Shown: positions 1-6,977, counted from the first letter of the stretch. The stretch is DNA of 7,078 nucleotides from an uncultured Lachnospiraceae bacterium (GCA_947177925.1 CAMWWJ010000174.1:1-7078); one strand, 5' to 3'. Notes: generated from the letters alone by a model not told the origin. Numbers and translations: made by a program.

Positions 1-1485
1 ACAGTAGCCATTGCAATTAAACATATTCAGGAAGATATGCCTTCACCAAGGGAATTCGTATCGGAAATTCCGGTGAGCGTGGAGCAGATTATTTTTAAGG
101 CTACCCAGAAAAGTCCGGACAGGCGTTATCAGTCCATGGGCGAGCTGATTGAAGACTTAAAGCATTCCCTTATCGCTCCGGATGAAGATTTTGTAAAGAT
201 TATTCCCGTGGAAATGGGCGGGGCCACCAGAGTGATTACAGAGGCGGATATCAGTGAAATCAAAGATAGAACCGGCACCATTGCAGGAATCAACATTATC
301 GGTGAGGTAGAGCAGGATCCGGTGTCAAGACCGGTAAGGAAGAATCCTGTTCGCAAGATAGAAGAGCCGGAAGAAGAGGATGAGGAAGAAGAGGGCGAGG
401 AGGAGTATGAGGATGACGATCTGGATCCTAAAATGGAACGGATCACCACTGTCCTTGCCATTGTTGCGGCGGTTATCATAGGCGTCATCGCCCTTGCACT
501 GGTGGCAAATGCCCTGGATATCTTTAAAACAGGAACCGGCTCGGAAAATAAGGAAAACACGGAAGATCAGACACAGGAAGATAATCAGGTAGTTATGATC
601 AATGTGGTAGGAAAGGATTTGGAAACGGCCAAAAAAGAATTGAATGATATGGGGCTGGGAACAAGGGTGACTACACAGGAATCTGATGAATATGAGGAAA
701 ATACGGTTATTTCCCAGGGTGTCAACGAAGGTGAAAAAGTAGATAAATATACGACCATCGACCTGGTTGTCAGCAGCGGAACGGAAGGCATTGAAGTGGA
801 TGATGTAACCGGTATGGAGGCGGATCTGGCAGCAAAGGCGTTAGAGGAAAAAGGCTTTAAAGTTGTAAGAGATTATGCCAATAATGATACGGTGGAAAAA
901 GACAGAGTCATATCCCAGGAGCCGTTAGCAGGTTCTAAAGCTGCAAAGGGGTCCAGTGTTACGTTGGTTATCAGTCAGGGAAAAGCTGTTAAAGAAACTA
1001 CGGTACCCGACCTTAGGGGAATGACGGAAAGCGCCGCAAAAGCAAAGCTGGAGGAATACAAGCTGAAATGTGGTACAGTTTCCGAAACTCACAGTGATAC
1101 AGTATCGGTGGGCTGTGTAGTGACTCAGAGCTACAATCCGGGACTTACAGTGTCAGAAGGAACCGTTGTGGACATTACTTTGAGCCTTGGAGTAAAAGAA
1201 TTGACTTATAAATATGTTGCGACACTTCAGGCGCCCACCGGATATACAACAGGAAGCGTTACTGTTACGATTAAGGCAAGCAACGGGGATATTCGTACCT
1301 TTGCAACGAGTACATTCCCCTGTGCGGTAAATGAAACAGGTTTTAAGGTAAACAGTGGCACTATCAGCTTTACCTTTACTAGAGATAAAGAACCCGAATA
1401 TGACGATGAAGGATATGAAGTTGAACCGGGAGGTACTGAGGTGGTTACCACACCGGAACAGGCTATTACCTTTACTCAGGAGTAA
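1..1485 (+). CDS. prkC: PASTA-domain eukaryotic-type Ser/Thr protein kinase (PrkC/PknB/Stk family), 5'-truncated
   Basis: This membrane kinase senses peptidoglycan fragments or lipid II through extracellular PASTA repeats and phosphorylates cytoplasmic proteins on Ser/Thr. The frame is open from base 1, so the ATG at 37 is internal. Only the last part of the kinase domain is present, ending in the typical final helix (KATQKSPDRRYQSMGEL, about 97-150); the ATP-binding and catalytic loops lie upstream. Next come a cytoplasmic linker with a dense Glu/Asp tract (361-432), one membrane helix (about 445-510), and three PASTA repeats at about 589-789, 790-990 and 997-1191. The last part (1192-1485) is a beta-rich domain of about 97 aa ending in an acidic tail. 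The next gene is rsgA, 3 nt away; in Bacillus subtilis the RsgA homologue CpgA is a PrkC substrate. Family assignment is very secure. The role of the C-terminal domain is not known from the sequence. Confidence 0.95.
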   Translation, partial: TVAIAIKHIQEDMPSPREFVSEIPVSVEQIIFKATQKSPDRRYQSMGELIEDLKHSLIAPDEDFVKIIPVEMGGATRVITEADISEIKDRTGTIAGINIIGEVEQDPVSRPVRKNPVRKIEEPEEEDEEEEGEEEYEDDDLDPKMERITTVLAIVAAVIIGVIALALVANALDIFKTGTGSENKENTEDQTQEDNQVVMINVVGKDLETAKKELNDMGLGTRVTTQESDEYEENTVISQGVNEGEKVDKYTTIDLVVSSGTEGIEVDDVTGMEADLAAKALEEKGFKVVRDYANNDTVEKDRVISQEPLAGSKAAKGSSVTLVISQGKAVKETTVPDLRGMTESAAKAKLEEYKLKCGTVSETHSDTVSVGCVVTQSYNPGLTVSEGTVVDITLSLGVKELTYKYVATLQAPTGYTTGSVTVTIKASNGDIRTFATSTFPCAVNETGFKVNSGTISFTFTRDKEPEYDDEGYEVEPGGTEVVTTPEQAITFTQE

Positions 1486-1488
1486 TGT

Positions 1489-2367
1489 ATGCAGGGAAAG
1501 ATCATAAAAGGAATCGGCGGCTTCTATTATGTCCATCTGCCCGGTAAGGGCGTATATGAATGCAAAGCAAAGGGACTTTTCCGGAAGATGGGCATGAAGC
1601 CTTTAGTAGGAGATGATGCAGACGTACAGGTGTTGGATGAAAGTGCCAGAACAGGCAATATCGTATCCATTCTGCCAAGAAAAAACCAGTTGGTACGTCC
1701 GGCAGTCTCCAATGTGGATCAGGCGATGGTAATCTTTTCTGTGGTAAAGCCGGAGCCTAATTTCCATCTGCTCAATAGCTTTCTTGTGATGATGGAAAGA
1801 CAAAAGGTGCCGTGTGTCATATGCTTCAATAAAGCGGATATTGCATCGAAAGAACAGGTAGAAGCAATCAGGAGCATATTTATAGGAACTGATTATTCCG
1901 TTTTCTTTGCCAGTGCCAGGGAAGAAAAAGGGATTGAAACGATAAAGGATATTTTGCGGGATAAGACTACTACCGTGGCAGGTCCCAGCGGCGTAGGAAA
2001 ATCATCCCTGATTAACAGCATCCAGCAGGATGTGACCATGGAAACCGGAGATATCAGCAAAAAAATTGAACGGGGAAGGCACACAACCCGCCATTCAGAA
2101 CTGATTGCTCTGGAAGATGGGGGCTATATTATGGATACACCGGGATTTAGCTCCCTGTCTGTGGATTTTATGGAAAAAGAAGAGATAAAAGAGTATTTTC
2201 CGGAATTTCTAAAGTATGAGCCAAAATGCAGGTTTCAGGGCTGTGCCCACATTCACGAACCGGATTGCGCAGTGAAGAATGCTTTGGCAGAGGGAATGAT
2301 CAGCCGGGTACGATATGATGACTATGTAATGTTTTATGAGCAGTGTAAAGAAAAGAGGAGATATTAG
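1489..2367 (+). CDS. rsgA: Ribosome small-subunit biogenesis GTPase RsgA (YjeQ/YloQ/CpgA)
   Basis: RsgA is a GTPase that binds the maturing 30S subunit, checks the decoding region and helps release assembly factors. The protein has 292 aa, normal for the family. An N-terminal OB-fold region (about 1-70) is followed by a circularly permuted G domain: the G4 motif NKAD (114-117) comes before the P-loop GPSGVGKS (165-172), the switch region with RHTT, and the G3 motif DTPGF (216-220). A C-terminal zinc site has ligands C247, C252, H254 and C260 in the CRFxxCxHxxExxC pattern. The ATG at 1489 has AGGAG at 1478-1482, inside the last codons of prkC, with 6 nt spacing, which suggests translational coupling. 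The stop codon is 1 nt before the rpe start. No motif appears damaged. Confidence 0.97.
   Translation: MQGKIIKGIGGFYYVHLPGKGVYECKAKGLFRKMGMKPLVGDDADVQVLDESARTGNIVSILPRKNQLVRPAVSNVDQAMVIFSVVKPEPNFHLLNSFLVMMERQKVPCVICFNKADIASKEQVEAIRSIFIGTDYSVFFASAREEKGIETIKDILRDKTTTVAGPSGVGKSSLINSIQQDVTMETGDISKKIERGRHTTRHSELIALEDGGYIMDTPGFSSLSVDFMEKEEIKEYFPEFLKYEPKCRFQGCAHIHEPDCAVKNALAEGMISRVRYDDYVMFYEQCKEKRRY
2355..2360 (+). promoter_or_regulatory. Ribosome binding site fixing the rpe start
   Basis: GAGGAG lies 8 nt before the ATG at 2369, inside the final codons of rsgA. It supports 2369 as the rpe start over the in-frame ATG at 2336, which would overlap rsgA and add 11 residues not seen in the family. Confidence 0.8.
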
Positions 2368-2368
2368 T

Positions 2369-3031
2369 ATGTTGATTTTAGCCCCTTCCATTTTGTCGGC
2401 AGATTTTTCAAGGCTTGGCGAGCAGATTCAGGCAGTGGAAAAAGCCGGTGCCCAGTATATTCACATTGATGTGATGGACGGCATATTTGTTCCGTCCATT
2501 TCCTTTGGGATGCCGGTAATCCAATCCATTCGTCCCTGTACGGACCGGGTGTTCGACGTACATCTGATGATAGACAGGCCTTACCGGTATATTGAAGAAT
2601 TTGTAAAGGCTGGTGCGGATATCATCACCTTTCATGTGGAAGCCTGCGACTGTGTGAAAGAGACGATTGAAAAAATAAGAAAATATGATAAAAAGGTAGG
2701 AATTTCTTTAAATCCGGCCACACCGATTTCTGCAATCGAGCCATACCTTGAGCTTGTGGATCTGATCTTGGTCATGTCTGTGAATCCGGGCTTTGGAGGC
2801 CAGAAATACATAGAAGGAAGCACAGAGAAGATCGCACAGCTTAGGAAGCTGGTGGATGAAAGAAAGCTGGAGGCGGTTATTTCCGTTGACGGCGGCATCA
2901 AGAAAGAAAATGTGCGGGAAGTGTTAGAGGCCGGTGCCGATGTTGTGGTGGCAGGGTCAGCGGTGTTTCATGGGGATGTGGAAGAAAATACGGGACTTTT
3001 CATGAAGCAGTTAAAAGAGTTTGAAAAATGA
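2369..3031 (+). CDS. rpe: Ribulose-phosphate 3-epimerase
   Basis: Rpe interconverts D-ribulose 5-phosphate and D-xylulose 5-phosphate in the non-oxidative pentose phosphate pathway, in the cytoplasm. From the ATG at 2369 the protein has 220 aa, the usual size, and begins MLILAPSILSADF as family members do. The TIM-barrel signatures are all present: HIDVMDGIFVP with metal or catalytic residues H32 and D34, DVHLM with H65, the loop SVNPGFGGQ, and VDGGI with the second catalytic aspartate D174, followed by the phosphate-binding GSAVF near the C terminus. The upstream ATG at 2336 is rejected because it overlaps rsgA and has a weaker ribosome site. The gene is last in the prkC-rsgA-rpe operon, with a terminator 22 nt after its stop codon. 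Confidence 0.97.
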   Translation: MLILAPSILSADFSRLGEQIQAVEKAGAQYIHIDVMDGIFVPSISFGMPVIQSIRPCTDRVFDVHLMIDRPYRYIEEFVKAGADIITFHVEACDCVKETIEKIRKYDKKVGISLNPATPISAIEPYLELVDLILVMSVNPGFGGQKYIEGSTEKIAQLRKLVDERKLEAVISVDGGIKKENVREVLEAGADVVVAGSAVFHGDVEENTGLFMKQLKEFEK

Positions 3032-3053
3032 AATGATTAGAATAAACAATCAT

Positions 3054-3083
3054 GACTAGCCTTTTGGCTAGTTCTCTTTTTTT
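3054..3083 (+). terminator. Rho-independent terminator of the prkC-rsgA-rpe operon
   Basis: A perfect 7-bp inverted repeat, ACTAGCC (3055-3061) and GGCTAGT (3066-3072), surrounds a TTTT loop; G3054 and T3073 can add a wobble pair. It is followed by TCTC and a run of seven T (3077-3083). The position just after rpe separates the housekeeping operon from the signalling genes downstream. Confidence 0.9.
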
Positions 3084-3100
3084 ACCCATTCTGTTAAAAT
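3072..3100 (+). promoter_or_regulatory. Candidate extended -10 promoter for the response regulator / hybrid kinase operon
   Basis: TGTTAAAAT at 3092-3100 gives an extended -10 element (TGn followed by TAAAAT, 5 of 6 consensus bases). The hexamer TTCTCT at 3072-3077, 17 nt upstream, is a poor -35 (3 of 6), as is common with extended -10 promoters. Transcription would start near 3107 and give a leader of about 97 nt. The element overlaps the T-run of the preceding terminator. It is inferred from sequence pattern alone. Confidence 0.4.
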
Positions 3101-3115
3101 GAAAAGTAATCATAT

Positions 3116-3166
3116 GCGGGAATTCGGCAGGAAATGACAGATTTATGAACATGGAACGCCGCCCGC
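3116..3166 (+). other. Possible structured mRNA leader upstream of the response regulator
   Basis: GCGGG (3116-3120) and CGGC (3125-3128), separated by an AATT bulge, can pair with the continuous arm GCCGCCCGC (3158-3166). This gives a 9-bp GC-rich stem closing a loop of 29 nt. The stem is much richer in GC than its surroundings. It does not match the cyclic-di-GMP riboswitch classes or any other riboswitch I can recall, and no ligand can be proposed. It may be a regulatory leader or simply a chance stem. Confidence 0.3.
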
Positions 3167-3207
3167 AATACGAATCGACACAGATAAGGAGAGAAAAGAA
3201 AACATGA
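3145..3207 (+). CDS. Possible 20-codon leader ORF coupled to the response regulator (speculative)
   Basis: An ATG at 3145 opens a 20-codon frame rich in Arg, Lys and Glu (begins MNMERRPQYE). Its TGA at 3205-3207 overlaps the response-regulator start codon in an ATGA arrangement, typical of translationally coupled genes. A modest AGGA site lies at 3129-3132, 12 nt upstream. Translating ribosomes would open the stem at 3116-3166. No similarity is recognised, and an ORF this short can easily arise by chance. Confidence 0.2.
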   Translation: MNMERRPQYESTQIRREKKT

Positions 3208-3572
3208 GCAAACATATTCTGGTAGTAGACGATGATGCAATGAATGTAAGGATGGCAGAATTTATATTGAAACAGCAGCAGTATCAGGTTCTGAAAGCGA
3301 GTTCCGGCATGGAATGTCTGGAAGTGTTGAAAAACCAGCTGGTGGATCTGGTACTTTTGGATATTGAGATGCCCGGAATGAATGGGATGCAGACTCTTGA
3401 ACAAATCAGGCAAGAGGAAAGGTTCTTACAGATTCCCGTTATGTTCCTGACGGCTTCTACAGAGTTAGAGGATATGGAAAATGCCCAGAAGCTGGGAGCA
3501 GCCGGTTATGTAAAGAAACCCTTTCTGCCACAGGAACTGCTCGAGCGGGTAGAGAAGGTAATCGGCCAGTAA
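3204..3572 (+). CDS. Stand-alone receiver (CheY/Spo0F-like single-domain response regulator)
   Basis: The protein is a single REC domain of 122 aa with no output domain, so it acts by protein contact or as a phosphoryl carrier or sink. The acidic pocket is D9-D11, the phosphoacceptor is D53 in LLDIEMPGMNG, the switch residues are T83 (FLTA) and Y102, and the conserved lysine is K105 in KKPF. All are intact. AAGGAG at 3186-3191 lies 12 nt before the ATG, slightly far but adequate. The gene is 20 nt upstream of the hybrid kinase and probably in the same transcript. It resembles that kinase's second receiver (both have VVDDDxMNxRxAE and EERxxQxIPVxFLTA patterns), so the kinase's HPt is the likely phosphodonor; this is inference. 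It could alternatively carry the phosphoryl group to a partner encoded elsewhere. Confidence 0.92.
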   Translation: MSKHILVVDDDAMNVRMAEFILKQQQYQVLKASSGMECLEVLKNQLVDLVLLDIEMPGMNGMQTLEQIRQEERFLQIPVMFLTASTELEDMENAQKLGAAGYVKKPFLPQELLERVEKVIGQ

Positions 3573-3582
3573 AAAACGGGAT

Positions 3583-3587
3583 GGAGG
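3583..3587 (+). promoter_or_regulatory. Ribosome binding site fixing the hybrid kinase start
   Basis: GGAGG lies 5 nt before the ATG at 3593. The in-frame ATG at 3581 overlaps this site and has only AAAAAACGGG upstream, so 3593 is the better start; the difference is four residues. Confidence 0.7.
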
Positions 3588-3592
3588 AAGTG

Positions 3593-6500
3593 ATGGGGCT
3601 ATTATATAACGTTAATTTTGAAGTGGCTGCCGCCATTTATATGGCGATTTTATACATTTACCTGCGGATTCAGTATGAAGAGCACTCAAAGGGGTATCGG
3701 GAGTTTCGGAAACTGTTGCTGCTGATTCTGCTTGCAGATATCATGGATGTTATCACGGCTGTTACAATCAGTTATGCAATGACTGTTCCTATATGGCTCA
3801 ATATGCTGATGAATACTATATATTTTGGTGTGGATGCAGCTTTTTTATATAAGTTCGTGAATTATGTGGTATTCTGTGGTTCCTCCGGCAAAAAGGGCAC
3901 GCTTGGGGATAATATACTGAATAAAATCATATGGATTGGCTTTATATCCGCTTTGTTCATTAATTTGTTCAGCGGCATAATCTTTTCCTTTAGCGGGGAA
4001 GGTGAATACAGGCATGGCATCCTTTATCTAATCGTGTATGCTGTACCGGTTTATTTTGTTTTGTATGCGGCGGCAGTGTTTTTACGCAATCAGAAAGCAT
4101 TTGATAAAAAGCAGAAGGTTTCCATTGGCAGTTTTCTGATTCTGGCAGTTTTAGGACCTGTTTTGCAATTGCTTGTTTTTCCGGATGTGCTTTTAAGTAT
4201 TTTTACGGCTACTCTTGCAATGGTGATCATGTTCTTTTCTTTAGAGACACCGGATTACCAGAAGCTCATGAAGACCATGAAGGAGCTGGAAAGGACAAGA
4301 GAAGAGGCAGAGGTGGCAAAGGAGGAGGCAGAAGCAGCAAATCAGGCAAAAACGGAGTTTTTGTCAAATATGTCTCATGAGATCCGTACGCCTATCAATG
4401 CGGTTCTTGGAAATAATGAAATGATTATGGGAAAGACCAAAGAAAGTCAGACGGTAGCTTATGCCATGAATGTGCAGGCAGCGGGAAGGACGCTGCTTTC
4501 CATGGTGGAGGATATTCTGGATTTTACCAATATTGAGGCCGGGACTATCAAGCTGGAAGTGGTTCCTTATTCCGTTTTCTCGATTTTGCAGGATGTGATC
4601 GTCTATGCAAGATATTGCGGAGAGGAGAAAAATCTGGAGATCCGTCTGGATATTGATGAGAAGCTGCCCCAGGAGCTGTCCGGCGATGTGGTGAGGCTTA
4701 CGCAGATATTCAATAATCTCATATCCAATGCCGTCAAATATACAAAAGAAGGCTTTGTGGAGCTGTCTGTCAAGTGGCAGGAGGCTGAGGAAGGCTTTGG
4801 ACAGATGCTGGTACAGGTAAAGGACAGCGGCATTGGCATGAAGGAAGAGGACATTGTAAGGATATCAAACAGCTTTTCCAGATTTGATAACCAAAAGACC
4901 CGCAATATCCGTGGGCTTGGGCTTGGGCTTTCCATAGTGACCAGACTCCTTGATCTAATGGGAAGCAGACTGGAAATTGAAAGTGAATATGAAAAGGGAA
5001 GCACCTTTTCCTTTTGTATCAGCCAGGAGATTGTAAATGCGGCTCCCATTGGCTCCATAAAAGACGATATTACCTGTTATGCATTGCAGCAGGTAAAGGT
5101 ACAGGAAAAATTCATAGCGCCGGATGTAAGGATTCTGGCGGTAGATGATAATGTGATGAATCTGGATTTGTTCCGGGGGATTTTAAGGGATACGAAAATG
5201 CACATTGACACTGCTTCTAACGGAGAAGAGGCATTAAAGCAGTTGGAACAAGAAACATATCATATGATATTTTTAGATCATATGATGCCGGTTATGGACG
5301 GGATGGAGACCTTAAAAGAAATCAGGGACAGAAATCTATGTCCGGGCGTTCCCATCATCGTCCTTACGGCAAATGCGGTGTACGGCGCAAAAGAGAGCTA
5401 TCAACAGGCAGGTTTTGATGGTTATTTGTCAAAACCTGTGGGCATCAAGCAGTTAGAAGCAATGATCCGGAAATATCTGCCGGCAGAACTGGTTTTGGAT
5501 AAGGAAGAACAGCCCCCGATAGAAGAGCTGGTAAAAGAAGAAAAAGAAGCTTCTTTCCTGGCGGGACTGTCCTTTTTGGATGTGGCATCCGGATTGGCTT
5601 ATTGTGCCGGAAGTGAGGAATTTTACCGTGAAATGCTGCAATCCTATCTGGATAACAGTAAATATGAGGAAATTCGGAAGTTTTATGGGATGGAGGATTG
5701 GGAAAATTACCGGATTCTGGTACATGCCTTAAAAAGTACCTCCCTTTCCATTGGAGCCACGGAGTTTTCCAATCAGGCAAAGGAATTGGAACTGGCGGCA
5801 AAAGAAGGGCGGATTGAGGATATCCGCAAGGGACATGAAGACATGATGGGCTGTTATGGCCGGCTGCTTAAGCAGATTCAAAACGCAGTGGAAGAGCCAA
5901 AGGAGGAGAAAAAGACATGTTCACAGCCTCAGGAAGCAAGGGAAAGCATTCTTGTAGTGGATGATGATTTGATGAACCTTCGGATTGCGGAGAAGATGCT
6001 GGAAGAGCAATTTCATGTGGAGTGCGTGAAATCAGGAAAGGAAGCTTTGGAGTTTCTGGAAAAAGAGATTCCGAATCTGATCCTGTTGGATTTACATATG
6101 CCGGAAATGGACGGCTTTGCCGTTATGGAGCATATCCGGGCAGAAGAACGCTATCAGGATATTCCGGTGATTTTTCTGACGGCAGATAATGACAGGGATA
6201 CGGAAGTAAAAGGATTTAGGGAAGGGGCTCTGGATTTTATTACAAAGCCTTTTATTGCAGATATTATGATTTCCCGTGTCAATCGTATTCTGGAGCTGAG
6301 CCGTCTGCAGAAGGATTTGCAGCGTGAGGTGGATAAGCAGACAAGGAAGGCGGAGGAAAGACGGCAGAAGGTGGAACGGCTGTCTTCCCAGATCATACAG
6401 ACGCTGGCAGGAACCATTGATGCCAAGGATAAATATACGAAGGGGCACTCTTCAAGAGTTGCGGAATATTCAGTAAAAATTGCCAGAAAGATGGGCAAAT

Positions 6501-6958
6501 CGGAGAAAGAGCTGGAAGATATTTATTATATGGGCCTGCTTCATGATATCGGGAAAATAGGTATTCCTGACGGAATCATCAATAAGACATCGAAGCTGAC
6601 AGATGAGGAATATGAGTTCATAAAGTCACATCCCATGATTGGAGCGGAAATTCTGGAAAATATATCGGAAATGCCGGAAATTGGAACAGGAGCAAGGTGG
6701 CATCATGAACGATATGACGGAAAGGGATATCCGGATAAGTTAAAGGGCATGGAGATTCCGGAAACGGCCAGAATCATCGGCGTGGCAGATGCTTATGATG
6801 CCATGGCCTCAAAACGCAGCTACAGGGATGTGCTTCCCCAAAGTGTAGTGCGGGAGGAAATAGAAAAGGGAAAAGGAACACAGTTCGACCCTCTGATTGT
6901 GGATAGGATGCTTGAACTGATTGATGAGGATACAACGTATCAAATGAGGGAGAAATAG
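3593..6958 (+). CDS. Membrane hybrid histidine kinase with internal phosphorelay and HD-GYP cyclic-di-GMP phosphodiesterase output
   Basis: This 1,121-aa protein appears to sense a signal in or near the membrane and to control cyclic-di-GMP hydrolysis through a phosphorelay within one chain. Seven hydrophobic segments lie at about 9-26, 41-62, 66-94, 112-134, 142-164, 177-196 and 198-217, with no large extracellular domain. A coiled coil (223-255) leads to HisKA with H262 (SHEIRTP). The HATPase has N375/N379, DSGIG at 411-415 and GLGLGL at 441-446. REC1 (about 511-630) has D518, D519, D562, T592 and K614. HPt (about 650-760) has H711 in HALKS. REC2 (about 784-900) has D790-D792, D833, T863 and K885. 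A second coiled coil precedes HD-GYP (about 930-1110) with H952, H984-D985, K988, H1013, HHERYDGKGYP (1037-1047) and D1066. Every catalytic motif is present, so all modules look active. The order equals RpfC-like plus RpfG-like proteins fused. The ligand is unknown, and some HD-GYP enzymes also cleave other cyclic dinucleotides. Confidence 0.95.
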   Translation: MGLLYNVNFEVAAAIYMAILYIYLRIQYEEHSKGYREFRKLLLLILLADIMDVITAVTISYAMTVPIWLNMLMNTIYFGVDAAFLYKFVNYVVFCGSSGKKGTLGDNILNKIIWIGFISALFINLFSGIIFSFSGEGEYRHGILYLIVYAVPVYFVLYAAAVFLRNQKAFDKKQKVSIGSFLILAVLGPVLQLLVFPDVLLSIFTATLAMVIMFFSLETPDYQKLMKTMKELERTREEAEVAKEEAEAANQAKTEFLSNMSHEIRTPINAVLGNNEMIMGKTKESQTVAYAMNVQAAGRTLLSMVEDILDFTNIEAGTIKLEVVPYSVFSILQDVIVYARYCGEEKNLEIRLDIDEKLPQELSGDVVRLTQIFNNLISNAVKYTKEGFVELSVKWQEAEEGFGQMLVQVKDSGIGMKEEDIVRISNSFSRFDNQKTRNIRGLGLGLSIVTRLLDLMGSRLEIESEYEKGSTFSFCISQEIVNAAPIGSIKDDITCYALQQVKVQEKFIAPDVRILAVDDNVMNLDLFRGILRDTKMHIDTASNGEEALKQLEQETYHMIFLDHMMPVMDGMETLKEIRDRNLCPGVPIIVLTANAVYGAKESYQQAGFDGYLSKPVGIKQLEAMIRKYLPAELVLDKEEQPPIEELVKEEKEASFLAGLSFLDVASGLAYCAGSEEFYREMLQSYLDNSKYEEIRKFYGMEDWENYRILVHALKSTSLSIGATEFSNQAKELELAAKEGRIEDIRKGHEDMMGCYGRLLKQIQNAVEEPKEEKKTCSQPQEARESILVVDDDLMNLRIAEKMLEEQFHVECVKSGKEALEFLEKEIPNLILLDLHMPEMDGFAVMEHIRAEERYQDIPVIFLTADNDRDTEVKGFREGALDFITKPFIADIMISRVNRILELSRLQKDLQREVDKQTRKAEERRQKVERLSSQIIQTLAGTIDAKDKYTKGHSSRVAEYSVKIARKMGKSEKELEDIYYMGLLHDIGKIGIPDGIINKTSKLTDEEYEFIKSHPMIGAEILENISEMPEIGTGARWHHERYDGKGYPDKLKGMEIPETARIIGVADAYDAMASKRSYRDVLPQSVVREEIEKGKGTQFDPLIVDRMLELIDEDTTYQMREK

Positions 6959-6977
6959 ACTATATTATTTTACAAAT

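Noticed and set aside
129..560. Minus-strand open frame rich in serine
   Set aside because: It is the antisense shadow of the Glu/Asp-coding tract of prkC; low-complexity serine content and no family resemblance.
37..1485. ATG at 37 as the true start of the kinase gene
   Set aside because: The frame is open to base 1 and the upstream codons (TVAIAIKHIQED) continue the kinase C-lobe, so the gene simply begins outside the window.
2336..2368. Upstream in-frame ATG for rpe
   Set aside because: It overlaps rsgA by 32 nt and adds 11 residues absent from the family; the ATG at 2369 has GAGGAG at good spacing and the usual N terminus.
3101..3203. Known cyclic-di-GMP riboswitch (class I or II) in the leader
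   Set aside because: The conserved GEMM-type core sequences are not seen; only a generic stem is present.
3092..3203. Sigma-28-type motility promoter
   Set aside because: No TAAA with a properly spaced GCCGATAA-like element is found upstream of the receiver gene.
3581..3592. Upstream in-frame ATG for the hybrid kinase
   Set aside because: It overlaps the GGAGG that best serves the ATG at 3593 and has no good ribosome site of its own.
4913..4930. Three tandem GGGCTT units as a possible phase-variation repeat
   Set aside because: They encode the required GLGLGL of the ATP-binding G2 box; a change would be in frame, and three units are too few to be unstable.
4603..5058. Minus-strand open frame opposite the HATPase domain
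   Set aside because: It lies wholly opposite a well-conserved catalytic domain, with no recognisable motif.
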